This document shows, piece by piece, positions 9,093 to 18,356 of a stretch of 64,000 nt of DNA. The notes below the pieces were generated by a model. It had not been told where the DNA came from, made no database searches, and was given only the letters and a program-made list of their open reading frames with translations. The stretch is from Achromobacter xylosoxidans (GTDB lineage: Bacteria; Pseudomonadota; Gammaproteobacteria; Burkholderiales; Burkholderiaceae_B), in contig NZ_CP061008.1 in assembly GCF_014490035.1 (NCBI RefSeq), forward strand, positions 5,146,001-5,210,000, given 5' to 3'. Each line of letters begins with the position of its first letter. Positions within the stretch are counted from its first letter, which is position 1. The position numbers and the translations under genes were made by a program.

Positions 9093-9743
9093 CTATCGCC
9101 TGCCGCGCAGCCAGGCGACCAGCCGCCAGCCCAGCAGCAAGGCCAGCACCGCGGCGTACAGCGCGGGCTGCGCCAAGTCGTTCTTGCCGGCCTTGTGCCA
9201 CCAGTAATGCAGCACCGCCAGCAGGCCGATGGCATAGATGGCGCGATGCAGGCTTTGCCAGCGCTTGCCCAGCTTGCGCATGGCCCACTGCGTGGAGGTG
9301 GCCGCCAGAGCGGCCATCAGCACGAACGCCGCGAATCCCGCCATGATGAAGGGGCGTTCGCCGATATCGCGCAGCATGCCTGCCGGATCGAAGCCGCGGT
9401 CCCACCAGACCCAGGCCATGAAATGCATGGAGCCATAGAAGAACGCGAATAGCCCGCACATGCGCCGCAGACGCACCAAGGCAGGTTGGCCGGTCAGCCG
9501 GCGCAGCGGCGTGATAGCCAGGGTCACGAGCAGGCAGACCAGGGTCCAGGTGCCCGATGAACGGGTCAGGAACTCGACCGGGTTCGCCGTCAGCCCGTTG
9601 TTCGCGCCCAGCCAGATCCAGCGCACGAACGGCGCCAGCCCCAGCAGGAACAGGAACGGTTTGAAGCGCCCCACGGTCTTGGCGGAAAGCGGGGTTTTGC
9701 GCGGCGGCGCGGCCGGAGCCGCCTGCGGAGTGCCGTCAGGCAT
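9093..9743 (-). CDS. msrQ: MsrQ, haem-binding membrane subunit of MsrPQ
   Basis: Inner-membrane b-type cytochrome (YedZ family) that passes quinol electrons to periplasmic MsrP for methionine sulfoxide repair. The 216-aa protein has about six hydrophobic segments and histidines in the expected helices (FYGSMHFMAW, LHRAIYAIG, LLAVLHYWW). It follows msrP after nine bases. The gene converges with amiD, leaving about 12 bases between stop codons. Confidence 0.95.
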   Translation of the reverse strand: MPDGTPQAAPAAPPRKTPLSAKTVGRFKPFLFLLGLAPFVRWIWLGANNGLTANPVEFLTRSSGTWTLVCLLVTLAITPLRRLTGQPALVRLRRMCGLFAFFYGSMHFMAWVWWDRGFDPAGMLRDIGERPFIMAGFAAFVLMAALAATSTQWAMRKLGKRWQSLHRAIYAIGLLAVLHYWWHKAGKNDLAQPALYAAVLALLLGWRLVAWLRGRR

Positions 9744-9752
9744 GGAATCGCC

Positions 9753-10718
9753 TCAGTAGTTCGCCTTCAGGTCCATCCCCTGGTAGAGCGACGCCACCTG
9801 CTCGGCATAACCGTTGAACATCAAGGTCTTGCGCTTGGGCGAGAACAGCCCGTCCTCGCCGATGCGGCGCTCCGTGGCCTGGCTCCAGCGCGGATGTGGC
9901 ACGTCGGGATTCACGTTGGCGTAAAAGCCATACTCCTGCGGCGCGGCCTTGATCCAGGACGACACGGGCGGCTTTTCAACCAGGCGGATCTTGACCAGGG
10001 ACTTGGCCGACTTGAAACCGTACTTCCAGGGCACCGCCAACCTGAGCGGCGCGCCATTCTGGTTCGGTAGCACTTTTCCGTAAACGCCGAACACCAGCAT
10101 GGCCAGGGGATTCATGGCCTCGTCGATGCGCAGGCCTTCCACATAAGGCCATTCCAGGATCGCGGCGCGCACGCCTGGCATGTTCTCGCGCTGCACCGCA
10201 GTCACGAATTCGACGTACTTGGCGTTGCCCGTGGGCTCGACCTGCTTGAGCAGCGCCGACAGCGAATAGCCCACCCAGGGGATCACCATGGACCAGCCCT
10301 CGACGCAGCGCAGCCGGTAGACGCGCTCTTCCATCGGCGCCAGCTTGAGCAGTTCTTCGATGGAAAAGGTGCGCGGCTTGCCGACTTCGCCCTCGACGCT
10401 CACGCTCCAGGGGCGTGTCTGCAACTTGCCGGCATTGGCGGCCGGATCGCCCTTATCCACGCCGAACTCGTAGTAGTTGTTGTAGGACGTTACGTCGGCC
10501 AGCGTCGTCTGCTTATCCATGACGCTCAAGCCTGCATTGAGCTTGCCCGGCAGGGCGCCGGCCTCCTGGGCGTGCGCGCTGCGCATGCCCCACCCCGGCA
10601 GGCTCGCTGCGGCCGCGACCATCCCGGCGCGCAGCATCAATTCGCGGCGCGAACGCCAGACGGCCTCGGAGGTGATCTCTGACGGAAGAATATCGTCGGG
10701 CTTGCGTATCAACATCAT
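9753..10718 (-). CDS. msrP: MsrP, periplasmic methionine sulfoxide reductase catalytic subunit
   Basis: Molybdopterin enzyme (YedY family) that reduces methionine sulfoxide in periplasmic proteins. A twin-arginine signal lies at residues 23-34 ([10 protein letters not shown]) with likely cleavage after AHA at position 50. The Mo-ligating cysteine is Cys138 in [10 protein letters not shown]. Length is 321 aa. Two consecutive ATG codons (10718 and 10715) are both possible, with GGAG shortly upstream; the frame also extends further without homology-like sequence. Confidence 0.96.
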   Translation of the reverse strand: MMLIRKPDDILPSEITSEAVWRSRRELMLRAGMVAAAASLPGWGMRSAHAQEAGALPGKLNAGLSVMDKQTTLADVTSYNNYYEFGVDKGDPAANAGKLQTRPWSVSVEGEVGKPRTFSIEELLKLAPMEERVYRLRCVEGWSMVIPWVGYSLSALLKQVEPTGNAKYVEFVTAVQRENMPGVRAAILEWPYVEGLRIDEAMNPLAMLVFGVYGKVLPNQNGAPLRLAVPWKYGFKSAKSLVKIRLVEKPPVSSWIKAAPQEYGFYANVNPDVPHPRWSQATERRIGEDGLFSPKRKTLMFNGYAEQVASLYQGMDLKANY

Positions 10719-10897
10719 GGTCTCCGGTGTGGCGCCCGCAGGATCATGGACGCGCCCTGCGCAAGCCATGGACGCCGCGCCGCCCCATGATATTCCGCAG
10801 CAGCCGGCGCTTGCGGGTATTTTCTATAGACCCGCACGGACGGCCGGCGTTCCGCGCCCGGACGGTGTGCACCCGGAGAATCCCGGGCGCCAGGCCG

Positions 10898-11548
10898 CTA
10901 GACGCGCGGCAGCAGCCATTCGCGCACCTTGGGCACGCTCTCGAGCACCGCCTGCGGCGAACAACCCTCAAGTTCCTTCAGGGTATGAGCGCCATAGGTC
11001 ACGCCCAGACCGTGTACGCCGGCATTGATCGCCATCTGCAGGTCGTGCGAGGTGTCGCCCACCATCACCACCCGGTCCGGCTCCACGTCCAGCTCCTGCA
11101 TCAGTTCGTGCAGCATCGCGGGATGCGGCTTGCTGAAGGTTTCGTCGGCGGTGCGGGTGGCATCGAACAGCGGCCCCAGGCCGGTCGCGGCCAGCGCGCG
11201 CGTCAGGCCCACCCGGCTCTTGCCGGTAGCCACCGCCAGGCGCACGTTCTGCCCCGCCAGTTCAGTCAGCAGTTCCTGCACGCCTTCGAACAGGCGCAAT
11301 TCCGGATCGCGCAGCAGATAGTGCGTGCGGTAGCGCTCCAGGAAGCGCGGCAGCATCGCCTGGGTCAGTTCCGGCACCGCGCGGCGCAGGGCGCTTTCCA
11401 GGGACAGGCCTATCACCCAGCTGGCGTCGGATGCCGAAGGCACCGCCAGCTCCAGGTCGCGGCAGGCGCCCTGGATGGCGGCCACGATGCTATGCGTGGA
11501 ATCCATCAGGGTGCCATCCCAGTCAAAAACGACCAGCGAATACGACAT
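10898..11548 (-). CDS. HAD-superfamily phosphatase (phosphoglycolate phosphatase-like)
   Basis: A 216-aa haloacid dehalogenase-like hydrolase. Motif I is VVFDWDGTLMDS (Asp9 nucleophile, Asp11), motif II AVATGKSR, motif III lysine in SKPHPAM, motif IV VMVGDTSHD. The helical cap between residues 15 and 85 is the type seen in phosphoglycolate phosphatases, but the true substrate cannot be read from sequence. It starts two bases after the rluC stop, so it is the second gene of a rluC operon. Confidence 0.9.
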   Translation of the reverse strand: MSYSLVVFDWDGTLMDSTHSIVAAIQGACRDLELAVPSASDASWVIGLSLESALRRAVPELTQAMLPRFLERYRTHYLLRDPELRLFEGVQELLTELAGQNVRLAVATGKSRVGLTRALAATGLGPLFDATRTADETFSKPHPAMLHELMQELDVEPDRVVMVGDTSHDLQMAINAGVHGLGVTYGAHTLKELEGCSPQAVLESVPKVREWLLPRV

Positions 11549-11550
11549 AA

Positions 11551-12528
11551 TCAGACCGACTCCAGTTGTTTCAGTATTTTCCGGCAAGCTGGAGGCAGCT
11601 CGGCCGTAAGCGTCAGGGGCTCGCCCGTCACCGGGTGGGCCAGCGTCAATTGGTGGGCGTGCAGAAACATCCTGCCGAAGCCCATGCGCGCGAACTGCGC
11701 CCGCACTTCGTCGTGGCCGTACTTGTCGTCGCCCACGATGGGGAAGCCGCTGGCGGCCAGGTGCACCCGGATCTGATGGGTGCGGCCGGTGCGCAATTCG
11801 GCGTCGACCAGACTATAGCCACCAAACCGCTGCTTGAGCGTGACGATGGTGTGCGCCGACTGGCCGTCCGGGTCGACCTTGACCCGGCGTTCGCCGGACT
11901 GGGTGGTCCACTTGGACAGGCCCAGCTTGATGTGCTGCCGGTCATTGACCCAATCGCCCTCGACCAGCGCCAGGTAGTGTTTGTCCCCTTTTCCTTCTCG
12001 CAGCATGGCGTGCAAGGCCAGCAGGGCGCTGCGCTTCTTGGCCACCATCAAGAGACCCGAGGTCTCCCGGTCCAGACGATGGACCAGCTCCAGGAACTTG
12101 GCGCCGGGCCGGGCCGCCCGCAGCTGTTCGATCACGCCGAAGGACACGCCGCTGCCGCCGTGGACCGCCACCCCGGCGGGCTTGTCCACCACCAACAGCG
12201 CCTCGTCCTCGAACACCACGGGGAATTCTGCGCCAGGCACTGGACGGGGCTTGCCCGGATCCGGCAAACGCAGGGGCGGAACGCGGACCACGTCCCCCTC
12301 GGCGACGCGGTAGTCGGCCGAAGTGCGTCCCTTGTTTACCCGCACTTCGCCGCCGCGTATGGCTTTGTAGATATGGGTTTTGGGGACGCCCTTGCACAAG
12401 CGCGCAAGATAGTTGTCCAGACGCTGGCCGGCATGCTCGGCGTCGACTTCCACCAGCCGGACGGCAGGGGGAGCTTTAGAGAGGGAAAGCGAGGGGGAAG
12501 TTTCTTTGCGCATTGCGAAAAGCGACAT
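11551..12528 (-). CDS. rluC: 23S rRNA pseudouridine synthase RluC
   Basis: Isomerises uridines 955, 2504 and 2580 (E. coli numbering) of 23S rRNA. The frame has an S4-type RNA-binding domain near the N-terminus (RLDNYLARL, GEVRVNKGR) and the RluA-family catalytic motif HRLDRETSGL with Asp153, then RTGRTHQIRVH. I give the ATG at 12526-12528 (325 aa); ATG at 12511-12513 would give 320 aa, near E. coli RluC. Neither has a clear ribosome binding site. The gene is divergent from rne, as in E. coli, and its start overlaps the -10 box of the rne promoter. Confidence 0.94.
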   Translation of the reverse strand: MSLFAMRKETSPSLSLSKAPPAVRLVEVDAEHAGQRLDNYLARLCKGVPKTHIYKAIRGGEVRVNKGRTSADYRVAEGDVVRVPPLRLPDPGKPRPVPGAEFPVVFEDEALLVVDKPAGVAVHGGSGVSFGVIEQLRAARPGAKFLELVHRLDRETSGLLMVAKKRSALLALHAMLREGKGDKHYLALVEGDWVNDRQHIKLGLSKWTTQSGERRVKVDPDGQSAHTIVTLKQRFGGYSLVDAELRTGRTHQIRVHLAASGFPIVGDDKYGHDEVRAQFARMGFGRMFLHAHQLTLAHPVTGEPLTLTAELPPACRKILKQLESV

Positions 12529-12533
12529 ATAAT
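12506..12533 (+). promoter_or_regulatory. Predicted rne promoter overlapping the rluC start
   Basis: TTGCGC (12506-12511) and a perfect TATAAT (12528-12533) are separated by 16 bases on the plus strand. The -10 box shares a base with the rluC start codon on the other strand. Transcription from about 12540 would give rne a leader of near 500 bases, comparable in kind to the long leader of E. coli rne. Confidence 0.6.
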
Positions 12534-12539
12534 CGGGAC

Positions 12540-13036
12540 AGCCTAAAGGGGCTGAACTAGCCGCCTGACGTAGAGATGCAACGTTACGCAACTCCGTCGA
12601 GCGCGCGGGCCGCCATTGTACTGCCTGCTCATTCAACCCCCGGGGTCATTTGGTCGCCGGCGCAACCGCGCCCTGCCGGATAGTGGTGTGGCATTCATTT
12701 TGCCCGCTGTCCCAGCAGGTCCGTTGCATGCCGCAAGCGGCTCTGAAGCACCGCAAGAATCGTCGCATATTTAAAGCACCAGCTGCGCGTGGGCAACCAA
12801 TCCGACCGCAACTGCCGTTCACAGCACTTTTCCGTCAAACCACATTCAGTGAAGCTGACCCTCCTGCTGACAGAACCCCGAGCCCCACGGCTCGACGTGC
12901 CCGCCTGACCCGCGGCGGATACGCCTGGGCGCCGCCCAGGTACGGTCCGCAACTCTTGCCCGCTTCAGCCCGCAGCCCGAGTGACCCGAGGTCACGCGCC
13001 GATATCGGCGCGTCATGACAACGGAGAACCCCTCTC
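12540..13036 (+). promoter_or_regulatory. Long structured rne 5' leader
   Basis: The 508-base gap between rluC and rne has no credible gene. Near the rne start it carries a chain of perfect stem-loops: CGAGCC/GGCTCG with a CCAC loop (12879-12894), CCTGGGC/GCCCAGG (12924-12940), GTGACC/GGTCAC (12981-12995), and a gapless 20-base palindrome centred at 13003/13004 (12994-13013). In E. coli the rne leader hairpins are bound and cleaved by RNase E to autoregulate it; a similar role here is an inference. A GGAGA Shine-Dalgarno sequence follows at about 13021-13025. Confidence 0.55.
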
Positions 13037-16000
13037 ATGAAGCGCATGCTGTTCAATGCGACGCATCAGGAAGAATTACGCGTCGCTATCGTCGATGGGC
13101 AAAAACTCATCGATCTCGACATCGAGACTGCCGGCCGCGAACAACGCAAAGGCAATATCTACAAAGGTGTCATCACCCGGATCGAACCCGGCCTCGAAGC
13201 CTGCTTCGTCAACTACGGTGAAGACCGTCACGGTTTCCTGCCTTTCAAGGAAGTGGCCCGCAGCTACTTCAAGGAAGGCGTGGACGTCCGCAGCGCCCGC
13301 ATCCAGGACGCCCTGCGCGAAGGCCAGGAACTGATCGTCCAGGTTGAAAAGGAAGAGCGCGGCAACAAGGGCGCCGCCCTGACCACGTTCATCTCGCTGG
13401 CCGGCCGCTACCTGGTCCTGATGCCCAATAACCCCCGTGGCGGTGGCGTTTCGCGCCGCGTCGAGGGCGAGGACCGCCAGGAACTGCGCGACACGATGGA
13501 GCAGCTCGATCTGCCCCAGGGCATGAGCATCATCGCGCGCACCGCCGGCATCGGCCGCAACGTCGAAGAGCTCCAGTGGGACCTGTCCTACCTGTTGCAG
13601 CTCTGGACCGCGATCGACGGCGCCGCGCGCGACAACTCCGCGCCGATCCTGATCTACCTGGAATCCAGCCTGGTCATCCGGGCCATCCGCGACTACTTCT
13701 CCCCGGAAATCGGCGAGATCCTCATCGATACCGACGAGATCGCCGACCAGGCCACGGCCTTCATGAGCGTGGTGATGCCGGACAACGTCCAGCGCGTCAA
13801 ACGCTACCGCGACGATATCCCGCTCTTCTCCCGCTTCCAGATCGAACACCAGATCGAGACGGCCTACTCGCGCACGGTCACGCTGCCCTCGGGCGGCGCC
13901 ATCGTCATCGACCACACCGAAGCCCTGGTTTCCGTGGACGTCAACTCGGCCCGCTCCACGCGCGGCGCCGATATCGAGGAAACCGCGCTGCGCACCAACT
14001 CGGAAGCCGCCGACGAAGTGGCCCGCCAGTTGCGCCTGCGCGACCTGGGCGGCCTGATCGTCATCGACTTCATCGACATGGAGGACAGCAAGAACCAGCG
14101 CGCCGTCGAACAGCGCCTGCGTGACGCCCTCCACTTCGACCGCGCCCGCGTCCAGATGGGCAAGATTTCGCGCTTCGGCCTGATGGAACTGTCGCGCCAG
14201 CGCCTGCGCCCCGCCCTGAACGAAGGCTCGCACATCACCTGCCCGCGCTGCAACGGCACCGGCGTGATCCGCGACGCCGAGTCCAGCGCCCTGCACGTGC
14301 TGCGCCTGCTGCAGGAAGAGGCCATGAAGGAAAACACCGCCGCCGTGCACGCCCAAGTGCCGGTCGACGTTGCGACCTATCTGCTGAACGAAAAGCGCGC
14401 CGACATCACCAAGATGGAAGCCCGCCTCAAGGTCAACCTGATGCTGATCCCCAACAAGCATCTGGAAACGCCGCACCACCACATCGAGCGCCTGCGCCAC
14501 GACGATCCGCGCCTGGAAGAACTGAAGACCAGCTTCGAACTGGTTGAAGCCCCGGCCACGGACGCTCCCTGGCAGCCGCGCGAGCACGAAATCAAGTCGC
14601 GTCCGGAAGCGCTGGTCAAGGGCATCACGCCCTCGCAGCCCGCTCCGGTTTCGACGCCCGCCCCCGCGCCGGCTCCCGCGCCGGCGGCTACCGGCGGCCT
14701 GGGCGGCCTGTTCAAGCGCCTGTTCGGCTGGCTGGGCGGCAGCTCCGAAGCGGCCAAGCCCGCTCCCGCCGCCCAGGAAGACAGCGCCAAGCGCGCCAGC
14801 TCCGGCCGCGGCAAGGGCCGCAGCGGCCATGACGGCCAGGAACGCCGTGGCGAACGCCATGGTTCGGACCGCAACCGCAACCGCCGCGGCGAATCGCGCG
14901 GCGAAGGCGCCGAGGCCAGCGAAGGCGGCCGCCACCACGTGCGCGGCAACCGCCGCGCCGAGGGCGACCGCCAGGAACGCGGCGACCGCAACAACCGTAA
15001 CGACGCCCGCGGCGAACGCGACACCCAGGCCACGCAAGCGGCCCTGGCGTCCAACCGTCCCGAGCAAGCCGTGGAAGCCGGCGGCGAGGACAGCGGCGCC
15101 GGCCGCAACCGCCGCCGCGGCCGTGGCCGCAACCGCCGCGAGGAAGGCCAGTCCGACGCCCCGATGAGCGAACAGGAAAGCATGGTCGCCGCCCTGGCTC
15201 AAACGGTCGCCACTGCCCTGCCCGAGACCAAACCGGCTCCTGAAGCCGCCGCGGTGACCGCCGAGGCTGTCGAAGCCGAAGCCGTGGCCGAACAGACCGC
15301 CGATGGCGTACCCGCCGTGGAAGGCGCCGAAGGCGCTGCCGATCCCGAGCGCAAGCGCCGCCGCCGCCGCAGCCGCCGCGGCCGCCGCAGCCAGGAAGAA
15401 GCAGGTTTGGCCGGCAGCGACGATCAGCAGGAAGATGGCGCCGACGACGACAGCATCGATCAGCCGGAAGAAGCTGCCGCTCAACCCGCCGTGACCGCTG
15501 CGCAAGCCGTGGAACCTGCCGTACAGGTCCAAGCCGCTCCGGTGCAAGCCCAGCAGCCCGAAACCGCTAAGGCCGAGCCCGCCCAGGTTGCCGCTGCTCC
15601 GGTTGAAGCCCAGCCGGCAACGCCCGTGCAGGTCCAAGCCGAGCAAGCCGTCGAACCCGTGGCCCAGCCCGTGCAGACGGCTGCCGCCGAGGTGACCCAG
15701 CCTGTGTCCGTGCAGGCCGCGAGCGAGGCTTCCGCCCCCGCAGCGACCGAGACGACGCCGGTGGAAGCCGCCGCCGTCGAGCCCGTGGTTGCTCCCGCCG
15801 CCGCGCCGGCCGCCCCGGTTGCTCCTGCCGCGCCTGTGGCACAGGAAGCGGCTGCCCCGGCGCCCGCAGCCAGCCAGCCCATCGTGCTGCCGGCTGCCGC
15901 CCCGTCGGCCAAGGCTCAGGCCCTGCACGACGTGGTGAACGCCGCCGGCCTGCAGTGGGTGGAGACCGATCCGGACCGCCACGCCCAGACCCAGCTGCGT

Positions 16001-16099
16001 ATCGCCGCTGCACACACGCCGGTCCGCCTGGGCCGCGAGCGCAAGCCGGTCGCGCCCGTTTCCAACGAACCGCTGGTTCAGGTCGAAACGCGCCACTAA
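13037..16099 (+). CDS. rne: Ribonuclease E
   Basis: Essential endonuclease for mRNA decay and rRNA/tRNA processing and scaffold of the degradosome. The 1020-aa protein has the S1 domain (about 35-120), the catalytic aspartates Asp301 (VDVNS) and Asp344 (VIDFIDM), and the zinc-link CPRCNGTG (Cys402, Cys405), matching E. coli spacing almost exactly. Beyond residue 520 the tail is disordered: an Arg-rich RNA-binding block (about 580-700, 770-790) and then an Ala/Pro/Val/Gln/Glu-rich block to about 960. A short conserved-looking C-terminal piece (LQWVETDPDRH) ends the protein. Start follows GGAGAACCCCTCTC. Confidence 0.97.
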   Translation: MKRMLFNATHQEELRVAIVDGQKLIDLDIETAGREQRKGNIYKGVITRIEPGLEACFVNYGEDRHGFLPFKEVARSYFKEGVDVRSARIQDALREGQELIVQVEKEERGNKGAALTTFISLAGRYLVLMPNNPRGGGVSRRVEGEDRQELRDTMEQLDLPQGMSIIARTAGIGRNVEELQWDLSYLLQLWTAIDGAARDNSAPILIYLESSLVIRAIRDYFSPEIGEILIDTDEIADQATAFMSVVMPDNVQRVKRYRDDIPLFSRFQIEHQIETAYSRTVTLPSGGAIVIDHTEALVSVDVNSARSTRGADIEETALRTNSEAADEVARQLRLRDLGGLIVIDFIDMEDSKNQRAVEQRLRDALHFDRARVQMGKISRFGLMELSRQRLRPALNEGSHITCPRCNGTGVIRDAESSALHVLRLLQEEAMKENTAAVHAQVPVDVATYLLNEKRADITKMEARLKVNLMLIPNKHLETPHHHIERLRHDDPRLEELKTSFELVEAPATDAPWQPREHEIKSRPEALVKGITPSQPAPVSTPAPAPAPAPAATGGLGGLFKRLFGWLGGSSEAAKPAPAAQEDSAKRASSGRGKGRSGHDGQERRGERHGSDRNRNRRGESRGEGAEASEGGRHHVRGNRRAEGDRQERGDRNNRNDARGERDTQATQAALASNRPEQAVEAGGEDSGAGRNRRRGRGRNRREEGQSDAPMSEQESMVAALAQTVATALPETKPAPEAAAVTAEAVEAEAVAEQTADGVPAVEGAEGAADPERKRRRRRSRRGRRSQEEAGLAGSDDQQEDGADDDSIDQPEEAAAQPAVTAAQAVEPAVQVQAAPVQAQQPETAKAEPAQVAAAPVEAQPATPVQVQAEQAVEPVAQPVQTAAAEVTQPVSVQAASEASAPAATETTPVEAAAVEPVVAPAAAPAAPVAPAAPVAQEAAAPAPAASQPIVLPAAAPSAKAQALHDVVNAAGLQWVETDPDRHAQTQLRIAAAHTPVRLGRERKPVAPVSNEPLVQVETRH

Positions 16100-16138
16100 G
16101 CCGCAGGCCCGCAAGGGCTTGCGACTGGCAGCACGCCG

Positions 16139-16181
16139 CACCCCGGACGCTGGATACCGATCCAGCGTCCGGGGTGTTTTT
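16139..16181 (+). terminator. Rho-independent terminator of rne
   Basis: A perfect 17-base-pair stem (16139-16155 with 16160-16176, loop ACCG) is followed by five T residues. It begins 40 bases after the rne stop and is one of the strongest terminators in the window. Confidence 0.92.
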
Positions 16182-16242
16182 CATGGTGGCTTGGCAGCGC
16201 GGCGGCGCCCGACGCGATCCGCAGCGCGCACGTCCTGGACGT

Positions 16243-17139
16243 TCACTCGTCCTCTATCGGCTCCGCAGGCAGGTTCAAGGCCAGACCGGCCTCTTCAACG
16301 AATGCTTCCGCCAGCGCCGAATGCGGCATATGCCGGGCCCAGATGATCCCCATGCAGCGCAGCGGCGCGCGCCCCGGCAGCGGCACGCGCTTGACGCGCC
16401 GGCTGTCCACCCAATCGGGCGCCCAATCGGGCACCAGCGACACGCCCAGCCCTTCCGACACCATGCAGGCGATGCCCATCAGGCCATCGACCTCCAGACG
16501 CTCGCGCGGCACGATGCCGTGCTGGCGCAGGTACTGGTCCGCCAGCCGGCCGCCCCAGACATTGCGGTCATAGCGTATGAAAGGCTGCGTGCTCATGAGT
16601 TCGTGGGCGTCATTGCTCACGGTATCGGGCGGCGCCAGCACCACCAGCGGCTCTTCCGCCACCAATTTCCAGGCGTAGCCCTTGGACAGGTTGAATTGCG
16701 GTTTGACGATGAAGGCCGCGTCCAGGTCGCCGTTGATCACGCGGTGGTACAGGTGATTGGAGGTGCCCGGCTCCACGAACACCGCCAGTTTGGGCAGGCG
16801 CCGGTACAGGCGCGCCAGCACGGTGGGCATGATGCCCGTCAGCGCCGACACCGACACGCCCAGCCGCAATTCGCCCAGCGGCGCGTCGTCGCTGGCGCTG
16901 GCGCGCAGGTCCCGCACTTCGCGCAATACGCTGCGGGCCCGCTCCAGCACCTTCAGGCCCGCCTCGGTCGCCTTGACGCTGCGGCCGACGCGCTTGATGA
17001 GGGTGGCGCCCAGCTCCTCTTCCAGGGTGCGCACCCGCGCCGCGATCGCGGCGGGGGTCAGGTCCAGCCGGCGCGCGGCCTCCGCCAGCGATCCGCATTC
17101 GACCACCGACACAAAGCTCTGCACATATCGCGTATCCAA
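16243..17139 (-). CDS. LysR-family transcriptional regulator
   Basis: A 298-aa LysR regulator: winged HTH in residues 1-60 (GSLAEAARRLDLTPAAIAARVRTLEEELG) and a periplasmic-binding-like effector domain from about 90. I chose the TTG start at 17137-17139 (LDTRYVQSF) because a strong AGGGGGGA lies just upstream and this is the usual LysR beginning; the frame itself runs on to 17211. It is divergent from the DHDPS-family gene at 17314, and an inverted repeat of LysR-box type lies between them, so it probably controls that gene and perhaps itself. Confidence 0.9.
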   Translation of the reverse strand: MDTRYVQSFVSVVECGSLAEAARRLDLTPAAIAARVRTLEEELGATLIKRVGRSVKATEAGLKVLERARSVLREVRDLRASASDDAPLGELRLGVSVSALTGIMPTVLARLYRRLPKLAVFVEPGTSNHLYHRVINGDLDAAFIVKPQFNLSKGYAWKLVAEEPLVVLAPPDTVSNDAHELMSTQPFIRYDRNVWGGRLADQYLRQHGIVPRERLEVDGLMGIACMVSEGLGVSLVPDWAPDWVDSRRVKRVPLPGRAPLRCMGIIWARHMPHSALAEAFVEEAGLALNLPAEPIEDE

Positions 17140-17168
17140 AGCGTCCCCCCTTTTTTCTGCATGCACGA

Positions 17169-17184
17169 TTTGCGCCAGGGCAAA
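17169..17184. promoter_or_regulatory. Candidate LysR box
   Basis: TTTGC-N6-GCAAA is a 16-base inverted repeat containing the T-N11-A core of LysR recognition sites. It lies 30 bases upstream of the LysR gene and 130 bases upstream of the divergent lyase gene. Confidence 0.5.
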
Positions 17185-17313
17185 CCACAACAATTTTATG
17201 GATTGAAGCAATTAAACAGCAGATGTTCAGCGGCCGCTTCGGTGCCAGAATCAGACGTTGCCGCCGCGCCGCCCGGCGCGTCCTTTTCATTCATCAGAAA
17301 TCGAGTAGAGACA

Positions 17314-18249
17314 ATGAGCACCCAAGCCAGCATTCCCGGCGTTTTTTCTCCGGTCCTGACGCCGTTCGACGCAGCCTATCGCCCGGCCCTGGGCCGCTAT
17401 GTGAAGCACTGCCGCTGGCTGCGCGAACAATCCGTCGGGCTGGCCATATTCGGCACCAACTCGGAAGCCAACTCGCTGGCCCTGTCGGAAAAGCGCAGTC
17501 TGCTGGACGCGCTGCTGGAAGCCGGCGTGGAACCGTCCGCGCTGATGCCCGGCACTGGCGCCTGCGCGCTGCCCGATGCGATCGAACTGACCCGCCACGC
17601 CGTGCGCAGCGGCAGCATGGGCGTGCTGGTCCTGCCCCCCTTCTATTACAAGGGCGTAAGCGACGAAGGCCTGTTCCGCTACTACGCCGAACTGATCGAA
17701 GGCGTGGGCGATGCCCGGTTGCGCATGTACCTGTATCACATCCCTCCCGTGAGCCAGGTGCCGCTGAGCCTGGACCTGATCAATCGGCTGCTGGACCGCT
17801 ATCCTGGCCAGGTCGCCGGCGTGAAGGACAGCGGCGGGGACTGGAACAACACGGCCGCCATGATCGAACGCTTCGCGCCGCGCGGCTTCAAAGTCTATGC
17901 GGGCAGCGAAGCCTTTCTGCTGCAAACCCTGCGCGCCGGCGGCGTGGGCTGCATCACCGCCACCGGCAACGTCAATCCTGGCCCCATCGTCGCCCTGCAA
18001 CAGCGCTGGCAGGAAGCCGACGCCGACGCCCGCCAGGCCGGACTGAACGCGACCCGCAACGTGTTCGGTAAATTCCCCATGATCCCCGCGATGAAAGCCG
18101 CTATTGCCTGGAAATCCGGCGATCCGGCCTGGGCGACCGTGCGCCCGCCCCTGGTGGAACTGAACGCAGAGCAGCGCTCTGCCCTGCAGGCCGCGCTGGA
18201 CGACAATGGCTTTGACATGCCGGGCGCGCAGACCCTGGCAGACAACTAG
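17314..18249 (+). CDS. Dihydrodipicolinate synthase/NAL-family lyase or dehydratase
   Basis: A 311-aa class I aldolase-type TIM barrel. The Schiff-base lysine is Lys171 (GVKDSGGDW), the proton-relay tyrosine Tyr141 (MYLYHIPP), and GTNSEANSL replaces the GTTGE substrate loop of DapA. Family members include DapA, N-acetylneuraminate lyase, 2-keto-3-deoxy-gluconate aldolase and 5-keto-4-deoxy-glucarate dehydratase. Next to a UxaA/GarD dehydratase and a Bug receptor, a role in sugar-acid breakdown is likelier than lysine synthesis. Start ATG 17314-17316 follows GAGTAGAG. It is divergent from a LysR gene. Confidence 0.85.
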   Translation: MSTQASIPGVFSPVLTPFDAAYRPALGRYVKHCRWLREQSVGLAIFGTNSEANSLALSEKRSLLDALLEAGVEPSALMPGTGACALPDAIELTRHAVRSGSMGVLVLPPFYYKGVSDEGLFRYYAELIEGVGDARLRMYLYHIPPVSQVPLSLDLINRLLDRYPGQVAGVKDSGGDWNNTAAMIERFAPRGFKVYAGSEAFLLQTLRAGGVGCITATGNVNPGPIVALQQRWQEADADARQAGLNATRNVFGKFPMIPAMKAAIAWKSGDPAWATVRPPLVELNAEQRSALQAALDDNGFDMPGAQTLADN

Positions 18250-18298
18250 CCCCGGGCCCGCGGGCGCACCCGCGCCTGCGGCATCGAACGACGGAACA

Positions 18299-18345
18299 GC
18301 CCCGGCGCACGGCAACCTGAAGCCGTGCGCCGGGGCGCTTTCTTT
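18299..18345 (+). terminator. Terminator after the DHDPS-family gene
   Basis: A perfect 15-base-pair GC-rich stem (18299-18313 with 18322-18336, eight-base loop) is followed by GCTTTCTTT. It sits between the convergent lyase and dehydratase genes; the T-rich side serves the plus strand. Confidence 0.75.
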
Positions 18346-18356
18346 GGCAGTGCCGC

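Noticed and set aside
12650..13018. 122-aa frame in the rne leader
   Set aside because: No ribosome binding site, composition is not protein-like, and the region is explained by stem-loops of the leader.
13076..16141. 1021-aa frame antisense to rne
   Set aside because: Low-complexity Gly/Leu/Arg-rich mirror of the rne Ala/Pro/Arg tail; no domain, no start signal.
15955..17313. Extension of the DHDPS-family frame upstream over the end of rne and the LysR gene
   Set aside because: It crosses a strong terminator and the opposite-strand LysR gene; the family starts at MSTQASIPGVFSPV.
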